From contig JBNKEI010000169.1 of assembly GCA_050288705.1 (NCBI GenBank), positions 1-64,000 on the forward strand: a stretch of DNA of 64,000 bases, written 5' to 3'. Both the position numbers and the translations under genes were made by a program. The notes beneath the pieces are model-generated. The model was not told the DNA's origin. It was given only the letters and a program-made list of their open reading frames with translations, and did no database searches. Positions within the stretch are counted from its first letter, which is position 1; each line of letters starts with the position of its first letter. The DNA comes from JBNKEI01 sp050288705 (GTDB lineage: Bacteria; Myxococcota; Myxococcia; Myxococcales; UBA5297). Positions 1 to 8,451 of this stretch are shown one piece after another.

Positions 1-165
1 GCTGATGGGTCACCTGCATATAGCAGCACATGAAGTTCATGAGCTTGCATTGGGCTAACTATCTCGCTTTCACTCGAAGGCCAAAAGCGAAATTTCCCTT
101 TGGAGAGTCGCTTTTGACATAGCCAAAATCCTTGGCCATCGTACCAATGCACGCTTTTCTTGGAA
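1..165 (-). pseudogene. tnpB: IS66-family accessory protein TnpB, 5'-truncated remnant running off the left edge
   Basis: Read on the minus strand, one frame is open from about 165 to the window edge. It contains the segments WYDGQGFWLCQKRLSKGKF and ELHVLLYAGDPSA, which match the C-terminal half of IS66 TnpB (Orf2): a W/YDGQGFWL..KRL.KG.F..WP block followed by ..EL..LL..GD. The N-terminal half of a normal TnpB (about 115 residues) is absent. Upstream DNA does not continue the homology, so the gene is a remnant unless the rest lies elsewhere. tnpC would be expected off the left edge. Family recognition is by eye and no database search was possible. Confidence 0.6.
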
Positions 166-233
166 ACCGCCGGTCCCAAGAAATATAAAAAACACGCATA
201 AAACAAAGGCTAAGCTTTTCATGTTTCACATAG

Positions 234-322
234 GGTTCTGTAGAGCAGTTTTACTTTCTAGCAGCGTAAGCACACAGGCGGCTTTCCGAATAAACTGCAC
301 TGCTTATCAGCCCTACAGAACC
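234..322. repeat. Inverted-repeat unit (10-bp perfect arms, 89 bp in all)
   Basis: GGTTCTGTAG at 234-243 is repeated in inverse orientation at 313-322, and the match extends to 13 of 15 bases inward. The arms enclose 69 bp without an ORF. It sits between the IS66 remnant and the end of the gene at 346. It could be a small non-autonomous element or a structured 3' end; no clear target duplication is visible. Confidence 0.4.
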
Positions 323-345
323 TTGTAGTGAATCTAGTTTACGGA

Positions 346-3300
346 TTACCGTCCTCTGGGAACTACCTGGGCATAACTTCCGTTCTCCATAATGCGAATT
401 TCGTCAATATAGAGCACGTGGTTTTTTTGAGATGTGGCATACAAACCAAGCTTGAAGTATGGCCCCAGGTCATCGTTATGCGCTGTATAGTTAGTTACAT
501 CGACATATTTATTGCCGTTTAACCAAACCTCAACCTTTCCAGCAGCAGATTTGTACACAGGCCGGTAATGTACCACCACGTCATTCCAAGCACCCTTTTT
601 TAAAGTCGGGGAATCAAATCTTTTGCGATAATCAAACTTGTTGTAGTTACAAGTAGAATTGCATGCAAAATATTCGTCCATGCCAGATATCTGGGTCTGA
701 AAAGTTGGAGCATCTGACGAGCCGGAGGTGTAAAAACCTAAAGGTTGCGGAGTAGCTGGATTTTTGGAGCAGCACCTATTATCACATTCCCATTGGTTTT
801 TGCTGCAATCCTTATACCCTGCTTTGTGCCATTGTCCGATTACTCCATAAGAGGTTGGATTCTGCCAATTGGCTGGGATATAAACCGAATAGCCATACCA
901 GTAATCTTTTCCGAAGCCTAGATTTAATCCTGGCTGAAGCACAAGTTCAACTCGTTTGCCAGGTTGTTTGCTGTTGTAAGTTATTTTGTATGAGCGTTTT
1001 CCAGCTCGTGCCTGCTCTGAGCTATCGTCGAGTGTACCTCCGCTGGCATCTAGGCGCCAGTGCCACTTTTTACCGACAGAAGATGTCTTAGGCCACTTTT
1101 CGCAGTCGTCATAGATAAGGTTATTGTTTTTATTGTCATTGTCATTGTCATTGTCATCGTTGTTGTCCGAGCTTTGGCTAACACCAAAAGAAATAGTCAA
1201 TGACTTGCCCGCCTGACCTTCTCCATTGGCTAAAGAGTAGGGCGTAGCGGTAAGCGTGAAATTACCTGTTTTTGGTTTCCATGAGTGGTAATCTCCCTGG
1301 TCGTCTCCGGCGAGCGCATAAGGCGCAGTACTCTCCGTATGTGCAAGCAAGCCAGAAAACACTACGCTTCCAGGGTTACCTTCGACCTCTGCTCGAATAT
1401 TGAGCATGCTTCCATCTTGGGAAAGGTTGATTTTACCACCATCGGTAAGGGCTCTTAAATCGGAATCAGTGAGTGCATCAATTAAAGTGAAACCCTTAAC
1501 CGCCAAGTCATTGCTAGGGTCTCCGACCCAGTCGCCAAAAAACGTCCGGTACTTTTCTGGGTTTCCATCATCCTTGCCAGTCATTGCAAAATAGGCGATG
1601 CCCGAGTCGGAAATGTCCCCTATGTTTTTGTATTCTTCTTTTCCTTTTAATTTTGAGAAAAATACTGATGCGTTCCGCATCCGTTCATAAATCCACCTCA
1701 GGCGTGAATCGTCAGCATCGCGCATCCAGCGGTACTCATCGTATTCGCATCTCAAACGCGGCTTGCTCTTCTGATCATCATCTTTCTGATCACCATTCTG
1801 ATCGCGAATTGACACCCATTGCACTCCCAGTTTTTCAACATCTTCCCGGGTATTCTGCATTTGATCGGTATCTGCGTGGACATCATTCCAATATTCGCTA
1901 TGCGATATAATTTTCACATACCGTCGTTTGGCGCGATCAGAAGCATCGATACCCCTCCAGATTACCTCCATTGGTCCCATAGCAAAAATGCAAAGCGGAT
2001 TATCCGGCGAGGAGGCATTGATTGCCTCGGACAGGTTATTAATCGAGCTATTCAGTTGGGTTTGGTCGTTAAAGAATCGCGATTTATCAAAACCAAAGCG
2101 CGAGGCTGCGCCCATGGTGCTTTTGCGCATTTCTTCAGCCATTAAAGAATCGTTATCCCCAAGATGATTATTAAAATCGTAATGTACTAGTTTATGCTGC
2201 CATTCCCGTTTGGCTAGCAAGGCAAGAGTTGCGGGAGTAGCCCCCCAATCATCGCTGTCGTGTTGATTGCCGTCAGCGCTAATGGCAATACGAGCGTTAG
2301 AACAGTCTTGGCTGGGCGACTGGCTAAGCGCATTTCCAACATTTCTTAAGAAATTCGAATAGACGTCATCGCCGATTCTGAACCCCCCTTTGTACTCATC
2401 TTGGCCTAATCGTACAATCACCATATTCCAGTCGGGAATAACAAAAAGTTTGTTGTTATTATAGCCGCTGGCAGCGTAGGTTGAGGCTGGAGCCCCAGGC
2501 CATTTACGTTTTCCGTCATTTGTCCACCAGTTAAATCCATAGGTTCCACGACCATCGAGTTTGGATTGGGGGATAGCTAGATTGATCGAGGAGGACACCT
2601 GGTTTTTAGTCGCGTCATCTACCCACTTTGAATTTACTAACTGCTTCCCATTCCATGCTCCCCGATTGAGAAAAAGAAGGCCAAATTTTGCTAACTGCCG
2701 GGCGGTAATTTCCAGAGATTGGCTTCCATTCCCTGCTCCGTCACTGACTTCCAATCCATGGATTGTTTTCCGCCCTCCCCATTTCCAGCCTTTCATGCCG
2801 ATGGGATCAGCGATGCGACGCTTAAAAACTTGGCTTATAGGCTCATTGGCCGCTTTAGTTAAAGCATGGGCAAGTTGATTCATTGCTGAATCCCAGTAAG
2901 CAAATTTTGTTCCCGGCGGACTAAAGAGCGGGCTAGAGGGATTAAATGGGGTTTGGCTCTGTCCATGGTCGTCTTTTTTATCTCCTTCCGCGAAATAACC
3001 CGAAGTCATAGTGGTAAAATGTTTAAAAGTCGCATTTGAGTAATTCTTTTCGAGTTCAGGAAGATACCTCTGCAATGGCGTATCTAATTTTATCTTTCCA
3101 TCATCGATTAATAGGCCAAGAACCGTGCTGGTGAAATTTTTGGTGCATGACCAAACACCATGTTTGTTGTCGACATTCTTGCCTTTCCAGATTAAATAAC
3201 CGTTACGAACAATAACTAGCTCCTGCACACCATTGAAAGGTGCTTTTTTTTCAAAATCACCGATGGCCTGCTCAAGCTTCTTAGAATCTACCCCCTGAGC

Positions 3301-3531
3301 TTCCGGCGTGGAACTAGCCCATTCATTTTTCGGAAAAACCATCAATCCTTTTGCCGATGATGACGTCCTCCCCGAGCTGGCGCCAAAAAGAACATCGAGT
3401 TCAGGACCAGCGGCTTGCCAGTCATTAATGTTTTGGTCATCATCTTCAAATTCCATGTTTTCTGAACCGCAAGCACCAAGAATTACCAGCGGTACTAAGG
3501 TTATAAAACCTATTACTTTTAATTTTTTCAT
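346..3531 (-). CDS. Three-part exported lipoprotein: serine beta-lactamase-like hydrolase, nucleoside-hydrolase-like middle, polysaccharide-lyase-like C-terminus
   Basis: This is a lipoprotein of 1061 residues with a signal peptide and lipobox (cysteine 21). Residues about 75-400 form a class C beta-lactamase/serine-hydrolase domain with the SxxK motif as S128-C-T-K131 and a tyrosine motif Y212-W-D-S near the expected YxN position. Residues about 415-770 resemble the nucleoside-hydrolase-like region of Sde182-type cellulose-binding proteins (SADGNQHDSDDWGATPATL, then HSEYWND). A low-complexity Asp/Asn linker follows, encoded by a (CATTGT)-like repeat near 1125-1160. The last about 230 residues look like a heparin-lyase-type jelly roll (GQWH, then GLYATSQKNHVLYIDEIRI). 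The three folds in one chain suggest a surface enzyme acting on polysaccharide or its esters. The substrate is not shown by the sequence. The start is followed directly by a signal peptide and is secure. Confidence 0.8.
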   Translation of the reverse strand: MKKLKVIGFITLVPLVILGACGSENMEFEDDDQNINDWQAAGPELDVLFGASSGRTSSSAKGLMVFPKNEWASSTPEAQGVDSKKLEQAIGDFEKKAPFNGVQELVIVRNGYLIWKGKNVDNKHGVWSCTKNFTSTVLGLLIDDGKIKLDTPLQRYLPELEKNYSNATFKHFTTMTSGYFAEGDKKDDHGQSQTPFNPSSPLFSPPGTKFAYWDSAMNQLAHALTKAANEPISQVFKRRIADPIGMKGWKWGGRKTIHGLEVSDGAGNGSQSLEITARQLAKFGLLFLNRGAWNGKQLVNSKWVDDATKNQVSSSINLAIPQSKLDGRGTYGFNWWTNDGKRKWPGAPASTYAASGYNNNKLFVIPDWNMVIVRLGQDEYKGGFRIGDDVYSNFLRNVGNALSQSPSQDCSNARIAISADGNQHDSDDWGATPATLALLAKREWQHKLVHYDFNNHLGDNDSLMAEEMRKSTMGAASRFGFDKSRFFNDQTQLNSSINNLSEAINASSPDNPLCIFAMGPMEVIWRGIDASDRAKRRYVKIISHSEYWNDVHADTDQMQNTREDVEKLGVQWVSIRDQNGDQKDDDQKSKPRLRCEYDEYRWMRDADDSRLRWIYERMRNASVFFSKLKGKEEYKNIGDISDSGIAYFAMTGKDDGNPEKYRTFFGDWVGDPSNDLAVKGFTLIDALTDSDLRALTDGGKINLSQDGSMLNIRAEVEGNPGSVVFSGLLAHTESTAPYALAGDDQGDYHSWKPKTGNFTLTATPYSLANGEGQAGKSLTISFGVSQSSDNNDDNDNDNDNKNNNLIYDDCEKWPKTSSVGKKWHWRLDASGGTLDDSSEQARAGKRSYKITYNSKQPGKRVELVLQPGLNLGFGKDYWYGYSVYIPANWQNPTSYGVIGQWHKAGYKDCSKNQWECDNRCCSKNPATPQPLGFYTSGSSDAPTFQTQISGMDEYFACNSTCNYNKFDYRKRFDSPTLKKGAWNDVVVHYRPVYKSAAGKVEVWLNGNKYVDVTNYTAHNDDLGPYFKLGLYATSQKNHVLYIDEIRIMENGSYAQVVPRGR

Positions 3532-4005
3532 TGTTTTCCCTTCTCATTTCAAGAAAAGCAAAGTTTATGCCTAACTATCAATCTTTCACTATTCGTTAGA
3601 ATCTTCACCAATGTGTAACGTGTCATTTTTGGTCCTCTGACATTCGCAATTAGCTTCATACGTCGGATTGGCTTTGCGCTGCACACGCTATATACTGACG
3701 TTCGACTAAAATTGTTAAACAGGTTTGGGGACATGTTGATATTTTAACAATAGATATTTTTGGTCTTTATTTTTAACAAAAATTCTGGCAGTAAAAACTT
3801 GTGATTAGCAGTTTCGGGGCAGATTCTTAACTGCGGCTCACTGACATGTTAAAAAATTTGACACTGATTTCCGCAAAGGCTAACCGTCACAAGGAACTAA
3901 CAAAAAAGGAAACGGTTTGAGTCTCTTCACTACTTTGTAGAATTTGTCGCTGAGTAGGGCTTCTGATCGCGATTCCTATGGAGGGGCCTGTGCAGAAATG
4001 AAAAA
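3532..4005. other. Intergenic region without recognisable gene
   Basis: This A+T-rich stretch lies upstream of the large lipoprotein and must contain its promoter. No convincing promoter, RNA or ORF was found. Short ORFs here have no ribosome binding site or recognisable product. Confidence 0.4.
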
Positions 4006-4178
4006 CTAGCTACTATCGCGCGAACGATAATTGCACACAGTAACCAGTGGACCATCACGACGGAACGAGCGCCCATGGAGCGCTCGCGCAACCAGTTCTT
4101 TTCCAGTACCGGTTTCGCCATGAATTGCTACTGCCGCCTCGGAAGCAGCAACGTAAGCGGTGCACCTGCGGAGACAGA
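4006..4178 (-). pseudogene. Remnant of a sigma-54 enhancer-binding protein (AAA+ Walker A segment)
   Basis: On the minus strand one frame encodes VAASEAAVAIHGETGTGKE followed by LVARALHGRSFRRDGPLVTV, then drifts and stops at 4006-4008. This is the Walker A region of NtrC-type enhancer-binding proteins, normally followed by NC at the start of the next motif; here it reads CN and then random sequence. The GAFTGA loop, Walker B and the DNA-binding end are missing. A short GACA repeat (about 4172-4188) lies at the upstream edge. It is a decayed fragment of about 55 codons, notable because sigma-54-type promoters lie nearby. Confidence 0.7.
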
Positions 4179-4220
4179 CAGACAGACTACTCTAATTTTG
4201 CTAGACAAAAGAACAGTGGT

Positions 4221-4790
4221 TCATTTTTCTTTTGCAGACAAAGGAATGGCTCTGTCTACGATAAGATTGCCAAAACGCACAGGGGGAATTGATTCGCCGG
4301 TTGATTCCTGGGCAATTTTTTTCACTGAAATATCGGGAAAGACAGCTGGAAAATCAGCCCAGGTTTTAAACGAGCTGTCACGACTAGAAGAAGTTAGAGT
4401 AAATCGCACTGGTTTATCAGTTTGTTTATCGGAGTACGCTACTCGAAAAAACCGAATATAGGTATATGGATATGGACTAGGTGCAAATGTTTCTTCAAGA
4501 TTTCCCTCCTTTAACCCTGAATTAGAAGGCAATTCTACACGAAGGACAGGCGCTGCCGGAACTTTTGCCTTTATGGATATTTTAACGCGAAACCAACATG
4601 ATTCATTCTCTATTCCTGAGTCCTCTATAGTTACTTCCATTGGATTCCAGGATAGCGTACGAGAAGAAAGTTGGTTATTTTTCAGGGCTTCGGCAAAAAC
4701 GTTTGTGGTACTTTTCTCTTCGTTTGCAAAAGCAAGCAATGGGACAGAAAGAAATGCTGTATAGATTATTACTTTTGACGTTCTAAACAT
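4221..4790 (-). CDS. Small secreted protein of unknown function
   Basis: The protein has 189 residues from the ATG at 4790, which has an AAGGAG ribosome site 5 bases upstream (4796-4801). A longer reading from 4844 lacks such a site and would overlap the next gene. The N-terminus MFRTSKVIIYTAFLSVPLLA is a cleavable signal peptide ending near AFA-NE. The mature part is predicted beta-rich and has no motif I recognise. It lies 45 bp downstream of the metallopeptidase gene in the same direction, so the two are probably co-transcribed and the protein may work with it in the envelope. Confidence 0.75.
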   Translation of the reverse strand: MFRTSKVIIYTAFLSVPLLAFANEEKSTTNVFAEALKNNQLSSRTLSWNPMEVTIEDSGIENESCWFRVKISIKAKVPAAPVLRVELPSNSGLKEGNLEETFAPSPYPYTYIRFFRVAYSDKQTDKPVRFTLTSSSRDSSFKTWADFPAVFPDISVKKIAQESTGESIPPVRFGNLIVDRAIPLSAKEK

Positions 4791-4834
4791 TTTGACTCCT
4801 TCCAAGAAACGACGTTTAGGCAAATTATCTACCA

Positions 4835-6163
4835 TTAGTGGCAAATTGAATTTCCAGAATCGTAGGGAAATCCAAAATATTGTAATGTATTATCGACATT
4901 AGTGCTTTCCTGTGGCGAAGCACAAACTAATGCATCAACAAAATCGACAAGGTCAGCACCTAAGGCACCGCGATCTTGTCTTTTAAATCTCGACGAGGAA
5001 ATAGCGGAAAAAACCGCTTCGGTCCCCAATGCAGCTCCATCGTCTTCCCCTACTTCTGCCACATCCTTGCCATCCCAGAGATTATATAGTGCTGAGGCTA
5101 CGAAACTCTCATCGATATCCTGTTCAATTCCGCCATCTAATGTAGGTAGAGCAATAGCCGATTCAGGGCTAATTTCATTATAATTGAGCCAAAAAAAACT
5201 ATTTTGTTGAATATTCCAAAAATAAGGAAATGGCTGCTTGCTCCATCTTCCCATGGCACTAGTTGCAAAAAAACTAGCCCATCCTTCACTAAAGGCGAAT
5301 GCAGGCTCTATCTTTTCTCCCAACAAATGTTTTCCTCCTAAACTATCATCGCGTGAATAGTTCTGCATTACATAATGACCAAGCTCATGAAGAAGGACTG
5401 GTGCTCCCCAGGCAGAAGAGCCAGATCGACTACCTCCCAGAAAAACAAATTGCTGAAACTGTACAGATGAGTTATTAACCAATAGTGTAATATTTTGGTT
5501 AGGCGGTACATAACACGAAACACATTCCACATCCTCCTTCCAATCCTTGCCAGGCGCCCATATATATGCTATTGGTTTTAAATTTTCTAAGCGATCTTCA
5601 AGCATATACTTTACTACGTCTTGTAAAGCACGTGTAGCCATAGAAAATATAAAGACAGCACCTGAACCATCATCCTCTTTAATTATTGCTCGTCCTACTT
5701 TGCCTGAGCTAGGCACAGGCACAGACCACACCCATAAGTCGGCAAATACGTTAATATCTTCTTGTTTTTCTTGAAAAGAAACCGTACCTGCATTCAATAC
5801 TGTAAAAACAACCTCGTTTGTCGAGGACAATAAAGCTGGCACAAAAAGAACTTTATCGCCTTTTTTGACAGGCCTCGTAATATTAAAATCAAAAGCACCG
5901 TTTTCGTCTAACGATGATGAAGCTAAGACATTGCCATTTTTGTCTACTAATAAGGATAATAACCCCCCGGCCTTTTCCCGAAATAATTCGGTCCCTAGGA
6001 CAATCTCATCATTTTCTTTGGCTAGCCGTCGATATTGAAACTCCACTTTTCCAAATACTCTGCCATTATAGTCTTCACTAGATCTTTTATGATCATTGTC
6101 TCCTCCGCAACTAGTTGCCATCACAACCAATAACAAAAAAAGAGATGTTTTTAAGTACATCAT
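4835..6163 (-). CDS. Lipoprotein zinc metallopeptidase (HELGH type)
   Basis: The protein has 442 residues with a lipoprotein signal (cysteine 19 in MATSCGG). Residues about 35-130 look like a beta-sandwich domain. The catalytic motif is HELGHYV at 259-265, and FSEGWASFF about 25-30 residues later supplies a plausible third zinc ligand (Glu), the arrangement of gluzincin-like peptidases. It is predicted to be an envelope-anchored protease; the substrate is unknown. The exact peptidase family was not recognised. The ATGATG start leaves the choice between codons 1 and 2 open. Confidence 0.75.
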   Translation of the reverse strand: MMYLKTSLFLLLVVMATSCGGDNDHKRSSEDYNGRVFGKVEFQYRRLAKENDEIVLGTELFREKAGGLLSLLVDKNGNVLASSSLDENGAFDFNITRPVKKGDKVLFVPALLSSTNEVVFTVLNAGTVSFQEKQEDINVFADLWVWSVPVPSSGKVGRAIIKEDDGSGAVFIFSMATRALQDVVKYMLEDRLENLKPIAYIWAPGKDWKEDVECVSCYVPPNQNITLLVNNSSVQFQQFVFLGGSRSGSSAWGAPVLLHELGHYVMQNYSRDDSLGGKHLLGEKIEPAFAFSEGWASFFATSAMGRWSKQPFPYFWNIQQNSFFWLNYNEISPESAIALPTLDGGIEQDIDESFVASALYNLWDGKDVAEVGEDDGAALGTEAVFSAISSSRFKRQDRGALGADLVDFVDALVCASPQESTNVDNTLQYFGFPYDSGNSICH

Positions 6164-6402
6164 AAATGAGCGCTTTCTTTTTCAATTAAGTTGTTTAGTC
6201 GATCCGAATTATTCCCCTTGAGACGCTTATCATCCGCTTCCTTGTAGACAGATGGAGCACAATCGGTGCCAACCCGTAATTTTGACGGCGACTTTTCGAT
6301 AAGCCTGCATGAAACGACGCTACTGCCCGCGAGCGTACTTTGTCTGGCGGGAAGCGGTTGCAATTTCATCAAGCCGACAACGGTTATCGTATGGGTTTGA
6401 CT

Positions 6403-6438
6403 AGTCCAGTTTCTAAACCATTGGTCCGCAAATTTTAC
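6403..6438 (+). promoter_or_regulatory. Upstream activating element, copy A (for the gene at 6645)
   Basis: The sequence AGTCC-N7-AAACC is followed by TTGGTCC (6421-6427) and GCAAATT. It matches, with one deletion and several substitutions, the element upstream of the minus-strand genes at 8309 and 9362, in the same orientation relative to its gene. It ends 86 bp before the -24 GG of the promoter at 6511, compared with 87-92 bp for the other copies. It is probably a binding site for a sigma-54 activator. Confidence 0.6.
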
Positions 6439-6510
6439 TAATAGGCCACTACAGAGTCACTTTTTCGAGCAAACCCGCATTCAGCGATGGACAAACGACT
6501 CAATAACTAG

Positions 6511-6528
6511 CTGGCACCGGGCATGCAT
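6511..6528 (+). promoter_or_regulatory. Sigma-54 (-24/-12) promoter of the gene at 6645
   Basis: CTGGCACCGGGCATGCAT has GG at 6513-6514 and GC at 6525-6526 with exactly 10 bases between, close to the consensus YTGGCACGNNNNTTGCW. Transcription would begin near 6538, giving a leader of about 105 bases. Confidence 0.75.
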
Positions 6529-6644
6529 ATATACACTCATCATAAAAACAGACAGGTGGCATAAGTGGAATAATTTTATTCTATTTATGGTCACGATTTG
6601 GTTAACAAACGTAATTCAGCAATGATTAAACAAAGGAGAAAGCC

Positions 6645-6911
6645 ATGACCGGGTCACTCAAACGCCCCATTAATATCAATGGATTTGGCGAAAACGATCA
6701 AATTAGTGTTACATCAAAAAAACATGGGAGCGTTCGAATTGTTGTTACCGGTGAGTTTGGAAAAAAGAAGATTTACAACTTGACTGCCCAAGAAGCTGAG
6801 CGAGCTGTTATCAATGGAGGCAGAGGAAATAACGTCATCTGCATCGGAAGTGGTATAAATTGGGACCAGAAAATAAATGTTACATTCGGATACAACATGT
6901 TGACGATTTAA
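6645..6911 (+). CDS. Small protein with RTX-like glycine/aspartate turns, sigma-54 regulated
   Basis: The protein has 88 residues with a strong ribosome site (AAAGGAG) before ATG. It has no signal peptide. It contains INGFGENDQISV and VINGGRGNNVICIGSG, which resemble Ca-binding nonapeptide (RTX-like) turns. The first also resembles RGFGGNDVFQM in the C-terminal part of the DUF1521 protein encoded at 7296-8309. With its sigma-54 promoter and shared upstream element it belongs to the same regulon as the NolX-like genes. A stem-loop terminator follows at 6933. Function is unknown; secretion without a cleaved signal would fit a type III or type I substrate. Confidence 0.7.
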   Translation: MTGSLKRPININGFGENDQISVTSKKHGSVRIVVTGEFGKKKIYNLTAQEAERAVINGGRGNNVICIGSGINWDQKINVTFGYNMLTI

Positions 6912-6932
6912 AACTAATGGAGCATTTAATTA

Positions 6933-6966
6933 GCCGCATCCAGGATGCGGCCCTATTTCTTTCTTT
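6933..6966 (+). terminator. Intrinsic terminator after the 6645 gene
   Basis: GCCGCAT-CCAGG-ATGCGGC forms a perfect 7-bp stem (6933-6951), followed by a T-rich tract. Confidence 0.75.
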
Positions 6967-7204
6967 ATAAAGCGATCTACAACTATTGTGCTACGACTTA
7001 AGATTCCCATTGAGAAAGCGGACCAACGGGATTTTGGGCCATGAATAGTCTATTCTAAATCATTGGTTTACAATTTTTAACAATTTGTTTGATAAGCGAG
7101 TTAGTTTTTCGTATCAGCCAATTCCTGGCAAACGAATAGAGCATTAATAAAATGAACGGATAAGGAATGAGATCTCTGAAACAAAATCTTAATACCAAAT
7201 CTTG

Positions 7205-7237
7205 GAAAAAATTCTTGGGCTGAAATATTCAGCCCAA
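7205..7237 (-). terminator. Intrinsic terminator of the DUF1521 gene
   Basis: TTGGGCTGAA / TTCAGCCCAA (7215-7224 and 7228-7237) is a perfect 10-bp stem with a 3-base loop. On the minus strand it is followed within a few bases by a run of six T. The remaining sequence between 6967 and 7295 shows nothing else recognisable. Confidence 0.8.
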
Positions 7238-7295
7238 ATTTCTCGAGAATTTAAGCTACTATTTCTCGGTGATTCTTAAGGAGACGTCAACAGCA

Positions 7296-8309
7296 TCATC
7301 TAGGAATCGAGTGTAACTTTTTATCAAGTTCACCGAATTTAAGCATGAGGTGATAGAGACTTTCGGTCCAGCGAATGCTATCCTCCTGTCGATAATGTGT
7401 TTTGTCATCTATTGGCTTTAGATCTTGTCCCACTACTAGCTTGGAACCGCGGTCCTTGCTTCCAACTATTTCTTTGCCACCAAGAATCCAATCATCGCCG
7501 TCTCCAGCCATTTGGAATACGTCGTTGCCGCCAAAGCCGCGGTTTTCTGCGCGATACTCTCTGCCGTCATGTTTTATATCGCTCGATTTTCCTGGGCCTT
7601 TGTCAATATCAGAAATAGTCGCGTGATCATTGCCACAAGTTATGTCGAGCTGCTTGGTTGTGGTCCAGCCATTTTTGTTGGCAGCCGTTGTTCTCACATC
7701 GATTCGCGTACCATCCGGCAATTTGAATACTGAATCTCTCTTGAAATCCCATGTACCTCCATCGCCCTCGGCCACATGGGGATCACCAGAGACGTTCGTG
7801 GTTTTCCCCTCGGGTGATACAATTGTCCAACCTTGATTGTTTTTTTTCGAAGGAATGATTTTGTATCCACCAGGAGTAGTGTACGAGCCATTGTCATTTT
7901 TGGTTAATTTTGGTCTATGACTGTGATGATGATGATGATGATGCCCTCCTTCTATATCATCCACAGCACCTTCAACCTCAAAAGCATCTAGTGCGTCTTT
8001 CTGATCTAGATGGAAAAAATCTGGACCCTTTTCCGAATTTTCCACCAGATTAAAATAGGCTGGATTGTCAAGAAAAAACTTGCATGCATTTTTTAAAGCC
8101 AATGGCGCCCCAGGGTTATTGTAAGCAATATCGTGCAAATCGTTTTTGTCAATTTGTGCGCAGCTGCCTTTTGCTCCTGCAATCAATTTGAAATTGTTTT
8201 TTAATATACGAATAGCCTTTTTATAATCCATTTTTCCCCAAGGCAAAGATCCAGAATAAGGGAAAGCCCCAGAAGGGGAATGTCCTGGAGGCATAGGTAA
8301 AATTGACAT
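7296..8309 (-). CDS. NolX/HrpF-like module plus DUF1521 (MIIA) autocleaving domain; NopE-like type III effector candidate
   Basis: The protein has 337 residues from the ATG at 8309, which has AGGAG 8 bases upstream; the upstream ATG at 8354 overlaps the promoter. Residues about 27-115 match the repeat unit of NolX/HrpF translocon proteins (A...LKNNF..I, I.KNDL.DIA, AC.FFLDNPAYFN, then D..DA.DAF). A linker with seven consecutive His (123-129) follows. Residues about 140-310 are DUF1521, known as the metal-ion-inducible autocleavage domain of Bradyrhizobium NopE1 and Vibrio VIC_001052. The cleavage site GD-PH is intact at 175-178 (nucleotides 7776-7787), followed by the usual WDF..DSVF.LPDGT block and Asp/Gly-rich metal-binding turns (GFGGND, GDGDDW). 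There is no signal peptide. The gene is sigma-54 controlled. Export by a type III system is inferred and no apparatus is visible here. Confidence 0.8.
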   Translation of the reverse strand: MSILPMPPGHSPSGAFPYSGSLPWGKMDYKKAIRILKNNFKLIAGAKGSCAQIDKNDLHDIAYNNPGAPLALKNACKFFLDNPAYFNLVENSEKGPDFFHLDQKDALDAFEVEGAVDDIEGGHHHHHHHSHRPKLTKNDNGSYTTPGGYKIIPSKKNNQGWTIVSPEGKTTNVSGDPHVAEGDGGTWDFKRDSVFKLPDGTRIDVRTTAANKNGWTTTKQLDITCGNDHATISDIDKGPGKSSDIKHDGREYRAENRGFGGNDVFQMAGDGDDWILGGKEIVGSKDRGSKLVVGQDLKPIDDKTHYRQEDSIRWTESLYHLMLKFGELDKKLHSIPR

Positions 8310-8354
8310 GATATTTCTCCTAATTTGGTTATGGGTTAATTCTCGACAAGACAT

Positions 8355-8373
8355 ATTGCCAACATCATGCCAA
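8355..8373 (-). promoter_or_regulatory. Sigma-54 (-24/-12) promoter of the DUF1521 gene
   Basis: Read on the minus strand, TTGGCATGATGTTGGCAAT has GG (8371-8370) and GC (8359-8358) separated by 10 bases. The paralogous gene upstream has the same motif at the same distance from its ATG (about 48-50 bases from the -12 GC), and the two share TTGGCATGRTRTTRGCAA. Confidence 0.8.
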
Positions 8374-8451
8374 CATGCGCTTAGCCTATTTGTTGCCTAC
8401 CGGAAATGCGGATAGTGGTTATTTAAAACCAAAGAAGAAACAAGTATTAGG

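Noticed and set aside
266..288. GTAAGC... sequence resembling an IS66 terminal repeat
   Set aside because: Its orientation is wrong for the left end of the adjacent TnpB remnant and only the first few bases match.
3628..3655. TTGGTCC...GCAATTA as a further copy of the upstream element
   Set aside because: The dyad is missing, the halves are separated by extra bases, and its orientation does not suit the neighbouring minus-strand gene.
4172..4188. Run of GACA units as a possible phase-variation tract
   Set aside because: It lies outside an intact coding frame and only about four units are present.
6160..6372. 70-codon minus-strand ORF overlapping the start of the metallopeptidase gene
   Set aside because: It has no ribosome site and no recognisable sequence; its overlap with the next ATG is probably chance.
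7923..7943. Seven-histidine run as a possible cloning tag artefact
   Set aside because: It lies inside an unbroken natural gene with mixed flanks (GG before, SH after) and no vector sequence; it is taken as a genuine linker.
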